Below are positions 8,509 through 16,090 of a stretch of DNA of 29,508 nucleotides, in pieces. Numbering within the stretch: position 1 is the stretch's first letter; each line of letters begins with the position of its first letter. Origin of the DNA: Deltaproteobacteria bacterium (GTDB lineage: Bacteria; Desulfobacterota; Desulfobulbia; Desulfobulbales; Desulfobulbaceae); contig JAADIK010000042.1 of assembly GCA_013151365.1 (NCBI GenBank), positions 4,788 through 34,295 of the forward strand, in the 5' to 3' direction. The position numbers and the translations under genes are program-made. The notes under the pieces are model-generated. The model made no database searches, was not told the DNA's origin, and saw only the letters and a list, made by a program, of their open reading frames with translations.

Positions 8509-10170
8509 TTATCTCAGGATATACACCCTGTGTTTTCCCTTGATATCTTGAAACTCATCCCTTATGTCCATGTCCACGGGATATTCAAGCAGGGCAATGT
8601 ATTTCCCATCCCGGGATATATCCGCGGATAGAGACATCCCATCGGTATGGAAAAACCAGACCAGCTTATTGGCGGCACCACCCGGCCTTGAGTTATCAAA
8701 AAGATATACGCCGTGTAGCAGGGAATCCTTCTCCACCCGGTTATACCTGATGGGGAGAATGGTATATCGACTATCGGCCGAGGTGTGAATTCTGTCGGTA
8801 TAGCTGGCGCCACCGACCCTTGAGGTCCATTGCAATGTCCCTTTCAAATCATAGACAAACAAGGAGTTGGCGTTTGGATGCTCAATAGCCGGCCGTCTCT
8901 TACCCTGCCGGGCATTGGTGTTACCGGTGAGAAAGGCCACGTATCCCGCACCGATCTTTACCTGCGCAGGAAACCCATAGATTGAAAGGCCATTTACTGT
9001 GATGGGAGCAGAGATCGTCTTTTCCCACACCAGCCCCTTTTTACCCCTGGTATTTATAAGTTGACTGTTGCTCAGAAGAAAGCCACGTCCATCATTACTA
9101 AAGGCTGCTACATAGGTCCCATCGGCTGAGATATCCACGCCATGCCAGATACCAAGCCTCTTTTCCGGAAAGAGATGCCTGAAGTCCCAGCTCCACAGAA
9201 GCTGTCCACTCTGTCCATCCAGGCAATAGAGAGACTTGTTATAAGATTCCCCCTTCCAGTAATTGCTGAAGATGAGATATTTCCCCCGGGCATCCATCCT
9301 GAGGACCTCCGGGCTGGCATCCATGTACCCCTTCCCGGGATATGTCCATAATGGATGACCTTCCATGTCAAGGCAGTAGACCTTTCCTCGATGACGGTAA
9401 TTTCGTCCATCGGTTCCCAGGTAATGCCTTGCAGTAAAGTATATCTTCCGGGCATTTCCTGAAGGGGCGAAGACAAGGCTGTTTACCACAGGGAGGTGAT
9501 ACTTGGAGTCGCCAGGTCTGATAGTGCCAACATCACGGGAGGCAGGAAATTTCCAGAGCAGTCGGCCGGCAATATCATAAAGATAGATAAAGGCATCACG
9601 GCTCTGCTCTCCCAGGGCCAGGTACCTCCCGTCCGGGGAAAAAGCCATGGCTACGATACGCCCTTCCCCTATCCTCTTAGACCACAACAACCTGCCATTT
9701 TTTATGCTCACCAGACGCAGGTAGCCCTTCTCGCTCCCCACAGCCAGGTATTTGGCTTCAGGCGAAATGGCCACGATACCGCCGATATAGCAATAATCAC
9801 GGAGTTGGTGCGGATCTACATCCTCCAGGTCGAGACTTGCCAGGACAAGAGGACTTGGCCTCTCAGGAGCCCGACAGGTTGCGACCAGGGGCAAAGGCTG
9901 ACGCCCAAGAGTCACCTTGATCCTATATTCTCTTCCCCGGTGCCAGTTAAGGTCGACAAGAAACTCTTTTGCCTCTGCCCCAATCTCCTTTGAAGCAACC
10001 TCTTTTGAGCCTTCACCGACACTTATATTTTGCACCCGGGCCTTTCCGTTCAACCTGATGGCGATGGCTCCCCGGCCAAAGGTTACCTTTTCTATAGCAA
10101 CCTTATCGCCGGGACTACAGCCGGCCACCAGATAAAAAAGAAGGACGAACAGCCATCCCTTCCTGATCAA
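8509..10170 (-). CDS. Beta-propeller (WD40/PQQ-like) lipoprotein
   Basis: The product starts with a lipoprotein signal peptide (WLFVLLFYLVAGC, lipobox LVAGC), so the mature protein should be anchored by its N-terminal cysteine. A beta-rich segment of about 100 residues is followed by repeated propeller blades with sequences such as AISPEAKYLAVGSEKGYLRL, MAFSPDGRYLALGE, LYDIAGRLLWKFP, YCLDMEGHPLWTYPGKGY and YCLDGQSGQLLWSWDF. These match WD40/PQQ-type propellers. The role is unknown; being between the receptor gene and cobN, it could bind substrate or a partner in the periplasm. No ATG fits. I chose TTG at 10170, which has AAGG eight bases upstream and gives a compact signal peptide. A TTG at 10221 overlaps the receptor stop codon but has no clear ribosome binding site. 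Confidence 0.8.
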   Translation of the reverse strand: MIRKGWLFVLLFYLVAGCSPGDKVAIEKVTFGRGAIAIRLNGKARVQNISVGEGSKEVASKEIGAEAKEFLVDLNWHRGREYRIKVTLGRQPLPLVATCRAPERPSPLVLASLDLEDVDPHQLRDYCYIGGIVAISPEAKYLAVGSEKGYLRLVSIKNGRLLWSKRIGEGRIVAMAFSPDGRYLALGEQSRDAFIYLYDIAGRLLWKFPASRDVGTIRPGDSKYHLPVVNSLVFAPSGNARKIYFTARHYLGTDGRNYRHRGKVYCLDMEGHPLWTYPGKGYMDASPEVLRMDARGKYLIFSNYWKGESYNKSLYCLDGQSGQLLWSWDFRHLFPEKRLGIWHGVDISADGTYVAAFSNDGRGFLLSNSQLINTRGKKGLVWEKTISAPITVNGLSIYGFPAQVKIGAGYVAFLTGNTNARQGKRRPAIEHPNANSLFVYDLKGTLQWTSRVGGASYTDRIHTSADSRYTILPIRYNRVEKDSLLHGVYLFDNSRPGGAANKLVWFFHTDGMSLSADISRDGKYIALLEYPVDMDIRDEFQDIKGKHRVYILR

Positions 10171-10217
10171 TGCTTTTACCTTGGAATAACGAACTTGGCG
10201 TGGAAGGCCTCCCTGTT

Positions 10218-12254
10218 TCAAAACGTGAACTTGAGATTCCCCATAACAGTTCTGCCGGGGCTGATGGAATAGGTGCTGTGCTGGTAGGTCTTATCAGTCA
10301 AATCATTGATCTCCAGGCTGGCCTCTAAATTTTTTGTTATCTTTCTGCTCAACTTGAGATCCATGGTAAAATAGTTGCCGATTTCTTTTTTATTAAGGTC
10401 ATCGTCATAGATAACCCCGACATAGTGTCCGGTAAGCCCGGCCGTGATAATCCGCGGATTGCTGTAAGTTACACCCATGGAAGCCTCCCATTTGGGTATC
10501 CACGGCAGATACTTTCCCTCAAGGGCGGTATTTTCTTTAAACTCCCTGATCTTTGATTCGTTATAAGAATAGTTGCCATAGAGAAACCATCCCGGGGCCG
10601 GTCTATAGTCCGCTTCCACCTCTACGCCCCTTATCCGCACCTTTCCTATGTTGTTATATTCTCTGATACCGTTTACAGCATCAGTGGTGACGATATAGAT
10701 AAAATCCTTCGCATTCGTCTGATAAATGGTGGTTTTGACGGTAAACCCATCTGACCATTTCTGATCAATCCCTAATTCGTAGGACCATAACTTCTCAGGG
10801 CCGAGATCAGGGTTTCCTCTATACGTCCAGAAACCATAAGACCAGTCGCCCCGGTAAAGATTATTCAGGGTTGGAGAGCGGAAGGCCTTCCCCACGGCCC
10901 CGCGCAGGGAGGTCTTACCTGTCAGGTGGTAGAGGACCCCGAGCTTGGGATCGAAAGAACCGTCCGTCCTTTTTTCATATTTTGTTTCCCTGGGAGTCAG
11001 GGTGTCGTCATAGCTGTAACCACCGAAGTTCTTCCACCAGTCGTAACGTCCCCCCAGGGTGCATATAAGCTTATCATTGAGGAGGCTCATCTCGTCCTGG
11101 AGGAAGAAGGACAAATATTGCTGTTTCCCGCCACTTTTTACTTTACGGACCGAGGTCTCATAATCGTAGTGTTTATCAAGCTTGCCCTGTTTATAATCAG
11201 TTCCAACCGTGAGGATGTGATTTTCACCCAGCCCCATGCTCACCTGGAGGCTGCCACCGAAATCCTCCATGTGGGCCTTACTGACATACCGCAGCGTATC
11301 GTAGTCAGGATATCGGGCGCTATCATAGCTGGTGTCCTGGTCAGCGCTGAAAACGGTGGCCAGCAGTTCGGTGCCCCCCCATCTCTTCTTGAAATGAAGG
11401 CTTCCCCGATTTATGTCCTCGGTAAATAGATTGAAATCCGGGATCAGATTGTACTTGCCGCTTCTTTCGTTGCGGTGATGAGAGCCGGAGAACGCGAGTG
11501 AAGAAGCAGGATCAAACTCATAAGTCAATCTGGCACTGTAATTGTCCCTTTTAGTGCCCACGTCCGCCGTGTTTTGCCCTGGTTTCTTTTTATCGTCCGG
11601 CGTCTCACAATACCCATCACTTTCCAACCGCCGGCCGGAGATGTAGTAGCCAAACTTCCCGATAGTGTCACTATTGCTGAAGGCCGTATACCAGGTGTGC
11701 AGACTCCCATACCCGCCTTCTACGGTTGTCTTCAGTTTCTTTGCCGGCTTCCTGGTTATAATATTGATGACCCCACCCATGGCATTAGAGCCATAAAGGG
11801 CGGAACCGGGCCCCCGGACTATCTCAATCCTTTCGATATCGTCGATATTGATTTCATTCCACTCCACGGATTGTGTCTGAGGATCGTTTATGGGTACCCC
11901 GTCCTTTAATACCAGGACCCTCGCCTCTATCTTGCCCCCCAGTCCTCTCATATAGACAATATTATTGGTACCGGCAGCGCCGATTCCTACAGGGTGCCTC
12001 ACGAACACGCCAACCACATCTTCAAGCAGTTCATCCGCGCTCTGGGCTGTTGATTTCTCTATATCGTCTCGGGTAATCACGGTCACACTGGCCGGCACCG
12101 ACTCAATGGGCGTTTCCGTCCTCGTGGCTGTCACCACTACATCTCCCAGTTTGACAACGTCTTGCTTTGCCCCTTCCGCCCGGACAGTACAAGGGGTTGC
12201 CAGACAAAGGACGGCAAATGCCGCAATCAAACTGTTCCATTTCCACCCTCTCAT
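10218..12254 (-). CDS. TonB-dependent outer-membrane receptor (BtuB/Cir-like)
   Basis: This is an outer-membrane gated channel driven by TonB-ExbBD. The 678-residue protein has a signal peptide (hydrophobic core LIAAFAVLCLATPC), then a TonB-box-like region (VVVTATRTETPIE). A plug domain follows (about residues 45-170: VYMRGLGGKIEARVLVLKDG, IERIEIVRGPGSALYGSNAM, GGVINIITRKP), then a 22-stranded barrel of about 500 residues. It ends in a C-terminal Phe (GNLKFTF), as outer-membrane proteins do. The plug is most like BtuB and siderophore/heme receptors; the ligand cannot be told. The ATG at 12254 is preceded by GGAGAGGAGAG and gives the signal peptide directly; the frame is open further upstream but overlaps fmdE. 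It lies between the FmdE-like gene and the propeller lipoprotein. A hairpin with a T tract precedes it. Confidence 0.93.
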   Translation of the reverse strand: MRGWKWNSLIAAFAVLCLATPCTVRAEGAKQDVVKLGDVVVTATRTETPIESVPASVTVITRDDIEKSTAQSADELLEDVVGVFVRHPVGIGAAGTNNIVYMRGLGGKIEARVLVLKDGVPINDPQTQSVEWNEINIDDIERIEIVRGPGSALYGSNAMGGVINIITRKPAKKLKTTVEGGYGSLHTWYTAFSNSDTIGKFGYYISGRRLESDGYCETPDDKKKPGQNTADVGTKRDNYSARLTYEFDPASSLAFSGSHHRNERSGKYNLIPDFNLFTEDINRGSLHFKKRWGGTELLATVFSADQDTSYDSARYPDYDTLRYVSKAHMEDFGGSLQVSMGLGENHILTVGTDYKQGKLDKHYDYETSVRKVKSGGKQQYLSFFLQDEMSLLNDKLICTLGGRYDWWKNFGGYSYDDTLTPRETKYEKRTDGSFDPKLGVLYHLTGKTSLRGAVGKAFRSPTLNNLYRGDWSYGFWTYRGNPDLGPEKLWSYELGIDQKWSDGFTVKTTIYQTNAKDFIYIVTTDAVNGIREYNNIGKVRIRGVEVEADYRPAPGWFLYGNYSYNESKIREFKENTALEGKYLPWIPKWEASMGVTYSNPRIITAGLTGHYVGVIYDDDLNKKEIGNYFTMDLKLSRKITKNLEASLEINDLTDKTYQHSTYSISPGRTVMGNLKFTF

Positions 12255-12299
12255 CTCTCCTCTCCCGTTTTTTGATCTTTGTTCCTCATGTCCGCCAAA

Positions 12300-12333
12300 T
12301 AAAAAAGGCCCCGAAGGGACTCCCCCTTCCGGC
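12300..12333 (-). terminator. Hairpin with T tract between the fmdE-like and TonB receptor genes
   Basis: On the minus strand a GAAGGG/CCCTTC stem, extended by a GCC/GGC pair, is followed by TTTTTT. It lies 22 bases after the FmdE-like stop codon and about 45 bases before the receptor ATG. It looks like an intrinsic terminator or attenuator. The space left before the receptor's ribosome binding site is too short for an obvious separate promoter, so partial read-through is likely. Confidence 0.6.
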
Positions 12334-12355
12334 ACAAAACAGATCTCAACTCCTT

Positions 12356-13327
12356 TCATTGCAGTCTGCGACATGCATCGCCGTTGTTCAGCCGTTGAAA
12401 ACAGGGGATACAACAGACCCGGCCTTGATAATCAATTACATGGCTTTTCAGAACCTGCTCGCCGCAGCAGGTACATGTCAGGTAGACGCTCGCGCTCTCG
12501 GTATGGTATAGAGCCGGTTTTTCGTGACAAGGTTCCACCTTGAAGAGCCTTTCCGGAGGCAGACCGAGCAGGTGCTTCACCCGGCCGTCCAGAAAACTCT
12601 GAAATTGCGTAATCTCGTCAAAGGTTGCCTCATTGTTCAGGATTCTGGACTCGATCCGGTTATATTCGTCCTCATCGCCATACTGTTGCCGCTGCAACGA
12701 CAACTTGCAGCCCTCGCCGATATTCCTGAAAAAAATCATATAATTGTGCTTGCCGAAATCCATGATCTGCAAACGTTGGTTGCCGACGCTGACCCCGAGC
12801 AGGACCTGGATTGCATCCAGGGCCGAGGTGCTGTTTTCCGCAATGATCGAGATCCCGCCATCCGATTCACTGCCGGTCGAAAACAATTTCTGGACATATT
12901 CGCAGACCTTGCCGCCTATGGCCAGGTCCGGGCACAGGTGACCGTGAAAATCGACAACCCGCTTGAGCGTCATATTTATAAGCATTTTTCGATCCTCTCG
13001 ATAAAAGGCCATCAACTCGTTGTCATTTAAAATCCGAAAACTCAGAACCCAGTTGCCGGTAGCAAGAGACCCATGCGGGTCGAATCCGGAATAGTTAAAG
13101 TAGAGGAAGAAGACATCATCGCTGTTTTCGCGCACCAGGAAGGCGTTGACAGGATATTCCCGGCGCGTCCTGAAACGGCCGACGACCTCGCCAACCACAT
13201 GCTTCTTGCCGCCGACAGTGAAAGAAACCGGCCTCTGCCTCGCATAGTCGAAATCCACCCTGACCTTCCTTTGGATATATTCCAACAGGTCGTAATGGAT
13301 GGATCGCAGTGCTTCAGTTTTGTCCAT
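12356..13327 (-). CDS. FmdE-domain protein with C-terminal zinc ribbon
   Basis: The 323-residue soluble protein has three parts. Residues 1-115 are an unrecognised beta-rich domain (SFTVGGKKHVVGEVVGRF). Residues 120-250 are an FmdE domain with the hallmark FHGHLCPDLAIG (128-138). Residues 283-311 form a cysteine-rich ribbon (CTCCGEQ, then CCIPC) likely to bind zinc. FmdE was named from formylmethanofuran dehydrogenase operons, but many bacterial members lie beside metal uptake genes and have no proven enzymatic role. The Cys and His residues of FHGHLCP can bind metal in this family. The ATG at 13327 has GAGGGG seven bases upstream. It is the first gene of the minus-strand uptake cluster, so a metal-binding or sensing role is plausible but inferred. 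Confidence 0.82.
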   Translation of the reverse strand: MDKTEALRSIHYDLLEYIQRKVRVDFDYARQRPVSFTVGGKKHVVGEVVGRFRTRREYPVNAFLVRENSDDVFFLYFNYSGFDPHGSLATGNWVLSFRILNDNELMAFYREDRKMLINMTLKRVVDFHGHLCPDLAIGGKVCEYVQKLFSTGSESDGGISIIAENSTSALDAIQVLLGVSVGNQRLQIMDFGKHNYMIFFRNIGEGCKLSLQRQQYGDEDEYNRIESRILNNEATFDEITQFQSFLDGRVKHLLGLPPERLFKVEPCHEKPALYHTESASVYLTCTCCGEQVLKSHVIDYQGRVCCIPCFQRLNNGDACRRLQ

Positions 13328-13458
13328 GCCGATCCCCTCGCCGGCCGTTATTTATGTTACGAAATAGAAAAAAGTAGCACGATGTGGCGACATATAACAG
13401 GAAGGAAAAAAAAGTGCAAGGGGAAGGTTGGTCCTCGAGACAGGTTTACCGGTCCGAG

Positions 13459-13479
13459 CCCGCCACCGGGAGTGGCGGG
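13459..13479. other. Strong GC-rich hairpin upstream of the fmdE-like gene
   Basis: CCCGCCAC and GTGGCGGG form a perfect eight-pair stem around a five-base loop. The hairpin sits about 130 bases before the fmdE-like start codon, with no T tract on either strand, so it is not a plain intrinsic terminator. It could be part of a structured 5' leader of the uptake operon. I could not match it to a known riboswitch. The rest of 13328-13496 holds no gene that I can see. Confidence 0.45.
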
Positions 13480-13496
13480 GTTATGGATAACAAAGG

Positions 13497-13659
13497 CGGG
13501 CGATGTCCACAACCCAAATCATTTCCAGGCTGCAGGCTATTAGGCTGTAGGCTGTTAGGGTGGGGCTAATAGCCTATTAGGCCTAAACAACCTGCTGATT
13601 TACATAAATAAAACATGATCAATTTCCTTATTTTTTTGCTGACAGTAATTCAGGAGTAA
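13497..13659 (+). repeat. Dispersed repeat family A, copy 1
   Basis: This copy matches 28830-29015 along nearly its full length in the same orientation. Shared parts are GCGATG.CCACAACCCAAATC, the block with GGCTAATAGCCTATTAGGC, the block TGATTTACATAAATAAAACA and the end AATTCAGGAGTAA. The internal octamer array is degenerate here (units AGGCTGC, AGGCTATT, AGGCTGT, AGGCTGTT at 13527-13556). The right end abuts the stop codon of the gene at 13661. Confidence 0.85.
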
Positions 13660-13660
13660 T

Positions 13661-14731
13661 CTAACCGATTTCTCCGGCGGCCGGGTCGGGACCGGCACCA
13701 TTCGGATTCGGGGCCGACTTGAATTTAGGGGCGAGGTAACCGGCCTGGCTCATACCCATGAAAGCGACCATCTCCCAGGGAATTTCCCACAAGTCGCCGT
13801 TAAGAATGCTTTTGGCGACGAACAGAACCAGGACTATGCCGGTCCAGAACACCATTTGCGCCTTGGGCAATGACAATTTCCCCGGGGAGTCACACAAGAG
13901 ATCAGACCAGTGCGGGGTATATTTTCGCACCTGTACGGTTGCCGGTGTTTTCACTACCGGCGCAGCTCCGGCCGGCGGCGGGTTTTTCTTCTCCGCCTGG
14001 ACATAACTCATGCCGCCCGTTACCAACGAAAGCCCCATCATGGCGACGAGGGTCTCGGGAATATCCGGCAACTCAAACTTAATCAGGCCAAAACCGGTTA
14101 CCATCCCGCCGATGACAATCGTCCACGCCGCCACCTGGGTCCGCGACAACGACAAGTTCCCCTGAACATTACAGAGGAGATAGGCCGCCTTTCCTTTTAC
14201 CTGCCTGGACCAGGCAACTATGCAGGTAATCAACGTAGCAACCAGGAGCAGAGTCCACAGGGAGGCACCGATAATATTTCCCAGGTTGATCTTGTCAGGT
14301 CCGACCACGATACGGGGTATTTCCTTCTGCCCGGACTTTTCCCGCCATTCAAGGATGGGAGTGATGCGCAGAGCGGCTTTGTAAAATGGAAAAGGATATT
14401 TACTCAGATCAAAGAAGAGAACCGTGCCGGTAAAGGCGATTCGTTGTCCATGGACATTTTGCACCAGGCGTTGTCCGGGGGCCACGACCTCGGGCTCATA
14501 ATAACTTGACTCGCCATCCTTCTTTTCAAGCAGGACGTGGCCGGCGGCCAACCTGAGCCGGGGCTTCATGGACGGGTCGATGTCCTTGTTGCTGACAAAC
14601 ACCCGGACGGGATAAGAGTTGAGCTGCCCATCGGGCATGAACAGCCGGACGCCGGTTTCAGCTCCGAGTACCGGGCTTGCGGGCAGGAAGATCGCAATAA
14701 TGAAAAAGGAAAACAATACTGATTTATTCAC
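13661..14731 (-). CDS. Secreted/membrane protein with an internal duplicated two-helix motif; function unknown
   Basis: I do not recognise this 356-residue protein. It has a signal peptide (VLFSFFIIAIFLPASPVLGA), a beta-rich extracytoplasmic domain (about residues 25-145) and a membrane helix at about 153-174. Two related segments follow. Residues 187-246 contain GNLSLSRTQVAAWTIVI, then LPDIPETLVAMMGLS. Residues 280-338 contain GKLSLPKAQMVFWTGIV, then LWEIPWEMVAFMGMS. Each looks like an amphipathic lead-in, a membrane helix and an Ile-Pro-centred second helix. The repeat implies an internal duplication. The start is GTG at 14731 with GAGGG upstream. Family A repeat copy 1 begins right after its stop codon. 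The Rieske gene upstream is separated from it by a terminator, so this gene is probably transcribed on its own. Confidence 0.7.
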   Translation of the reverse strand: MNKSVLFSFFIIAIFLPASPVLGAETGVRLFMPDGQLNSYPVRVFVSNKDIDPSMKPRLRLAAGHVLLEKKDGESSYYEPEVVAPGQRLVQNVHGQRIAFTGTVLFFDLSKYPFPFYKAALRITPILEWREKSGQKEIPRIVVGPDKINLGNIIGASLWTLLLVATLITCIVAWSRQVKGKAAYLLCNVQGNLSLSRTQVAAWTIVIGGMVTGFGLIKFELPDIPETLVAMMGLSLVTGGMSYVQAEKKNPPPAGAAPVVKTPATVQVRKYTPHWSDLLCDSPGKLSLPKAQMVFWTGIVLVLFVAKSILNGDLWEIPWEMVAFMGMSQAGYLAPKFKSAPNPNGAGPDPAAGEIG

Positions 14732-14773
14732 CCCATTCCCTCAAAAAAATATTGTTTTGCACTTAGGATCTGT

Positions 14774-14798
14774 AAAAAATCGCCCCCTTGGCAAGGGC
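14774..14798 (-). terminator. Intrinsic terminator after the Rieske gene
   Basis: Immediately after the Rieske stop codon, the minus strand reads GCCCTTG, one C, then CAAGGGGGC and ATTTTTT. The stem is GC-rich with a two-base bulge and is followed by six T. This is a convincing intrinsic terminator for the pyrF-Rieske transcript. Confidence 0.75.
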
Positions 14799-15154
14799 TA
14801 CATGCCGACCCGGATCAAGAGCCGGTCGTCTTCCATTTTAAGCGGGTAGGTACGAATCGGCTGCGGCGACTTGATCATTCTGCCGATGGTCGTCAGCAGC
14901 CCGGTTCCCTTTAACCAGCGGACTACGGTGCCGTCGGTGACATCAAACCGGGAGCCGTGCAGGGGACAGGTAACCACCGTACCGTCGAGGTCACCCTCGG
15001 AGAGCTTCCCGCCCATGTGGGAGCAGCGGTTGTCAACGGCATAGTAGGTTTCACCGGCCCTTACCAGGAGAATTTCCCGGCCGCCGGCCGAGACTTCTTT
15101 CATGGATCCTCTGGCCAGGTTGCCGGCCCCGGGCACTTCGAGCCAATCATCCAT
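14798..15154 (-). CDS. Rieske [2Fe-2S] ferredoxin-like protein
   Basis: This small soluble iron-sulfur electron carrier has 118 residues, the length of single-domain Rieske ferredoxins of the NirD/BphF type. The cluster ligands are visible: CSHMGG (first Cys and His) and CPLHGSRFD (second Cys and His), with FDVTDGTVV typical of the fold. There is no signal peptide, so it should be cytoplasmic. I chose the ATG at 15154 because AGGAGGTG lies six bases upstream; a GTG at 15163 falls inside that ribosome binding site. The gene follows pyrF by about 58 bases and is followed by a terminator. No oxygenase or reductase partner is next to it, so its partner is unknown. Confidence 0.93.
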   Translation of the reverse strand: MDDWLEVPGAGNLARGSMKEVSAGGREILLVRAGETYYAVDNRCSHMGGKLSEGDLDGTVVTCPLHGSRFDVTDGTVVRWLKGTGLLTTIGRMIKSPQPIRTYPLKMEDDRLLIRVGM

Positions 15155-15170
15155 CAGATTCACCTCCTTT

Positions 15171-15215
15171 GCCTTACACCTGAATTCCTGTCATAAAAAA
15201 CAAGAAAATTGATCA
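15171..15215 (-). repeat. Family A repeat end fragment, inverted
   Basis: About 45 bases match the right end of family A copy 2 (28974-29018) in reverse complement with roughly three differences; the shared core is CATAAAAAACAAGA and AATTGATCA. The fragment fills the gap between pyrF and the Rieske gene and includes the pyrF stop codon (TGATCA). It shows that the end of the repeat exists without the octamer array. Confidence 0.75.
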
Positions 15216-15926
15216 CAACGCCTCCAGCCCCATCGCAATCTCTTCCTGGATCGTCCCGACCGTATAGAGCGGATCGGCGGACGTGCTGATGGGACGGCCG
15301 ATCACCACATGGTCGGCACCGCTGATTATGGCGTCACGCGCCGTGGCGACCCGTTTCTGATCATCCTTTTCAACGTCCCGGTTCAGGCCCGGCCGGATAC
15401 CCGGAGTCACGACCAGGAAATTCGGCCCCAGTTCATCGCGCAACGGCCCGGCTTCCAGGGCCGAGGAAACAACGCCGTCACAGCCAAGTTCCAGGGCCTT
15501 GCGGGAACGGATCAGGACCAGGTCCCGTACCGAGCCGGTAAATCCCATTTCCACCATATCCGATTCATCGAAACTGGTCAGGACGGTGACCGCCAGCACC
15601 TTCATCCGGCTTTTCTCCGCCACCGCCGCCCTGATGATCGGCTCATTGCCGTGGATGGTCATAAAGGTAACGCCCCGGTCTTTCAACTGCCGGACCGCCA
15701 GGTGAACGGTTTCCGGGATATCAAAAAATTTCAGATCCAACATCACCTTGTTGCCGCGATCGACAATATCATCGACAACCGGCCAGCCGCCGGCCAGAAA
15801 AAGTTGCAGACCAACCTTGAAAAATTTGACCCGGCTGTCCAGTTTTCTGACCCATTGCGCCGCTTCACGGGCATCGGCAAAATCCAGGGCGAAAATAATT
15901 CGTTCATCTAAGGGAATATTCTTCAC
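15213..15926 (-). CDS. pyrF: Orotidine 5'-phosphate decarboxylase
   Basis: PyrF converts orotidine 5'-monophosphate to UMP, the last step of de novo pyrimidine synthesis. The product shows the family pattern: FALDF near the N-terminus, KVGLQLF, the catalytic motif DLKFFDIPETV, a phosphate-binding segment LVVTPGIRP and the C-terminal DHVVIGRPIS. With GTG at 15926 (AGGT upstream) it has 237 residues, the usual length. A TTG at 15962 would add 12 residues of no family character. It heads a short transcript with the Rieske gene. Confidence 0.95.
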   Translation of the reverse strand: MKNIPLDERIIFALDFADAREAAQWVRKLDSRVKFFKVGLQLFLAGGWPVVDDIVDRGNKVMLDLKFFDIPETVHLAVRQLKDRGVTFMTIHGNEPIIRAAVAEKSRMKVLAVTVLTSFDESDMVEMGFTGSVRDLVLIRSRKALELGCDGVVSSALEAGPLRDELGPNFLVVTPGIRPGLNRDVEKDDQKRVATARDAIISGADHVVIGRPISTSADPLYTVGTIQEEIAMGLEAL

Positions 15927-16090
15927 TATATGACCTAGCGTTAAATCGTTAAATAACAACAACTATTTCAGCAACAAGCTAACAACTGCCTCAAGCCGGG
16001 CGCACTGTAAAACCAGTCATGGAAGCTTGCAACCTACCTTCGGTTTTTGGCGATATCGGCGACTGCCGACGGACCCGGTGCAATAATCAC

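Noticed and set aside
12255..13500. Cobalamin riboswitch upstream of the TonB receptor or fmdE-like gene
   Set aside because: I looked for the conserved B12 box and the flanking core motifs and did not find them on the minus strand; the hairpin at 13459 does not replace them.
13440..13500. Guanidine-I or c-di-GMP-I riboswitch on the plus strand
   Set aside because: Short resemblances such as GGTCCGAG and GCGGGGTTA exist, but the required cores are missing and there is no plus-strand gene downstream.
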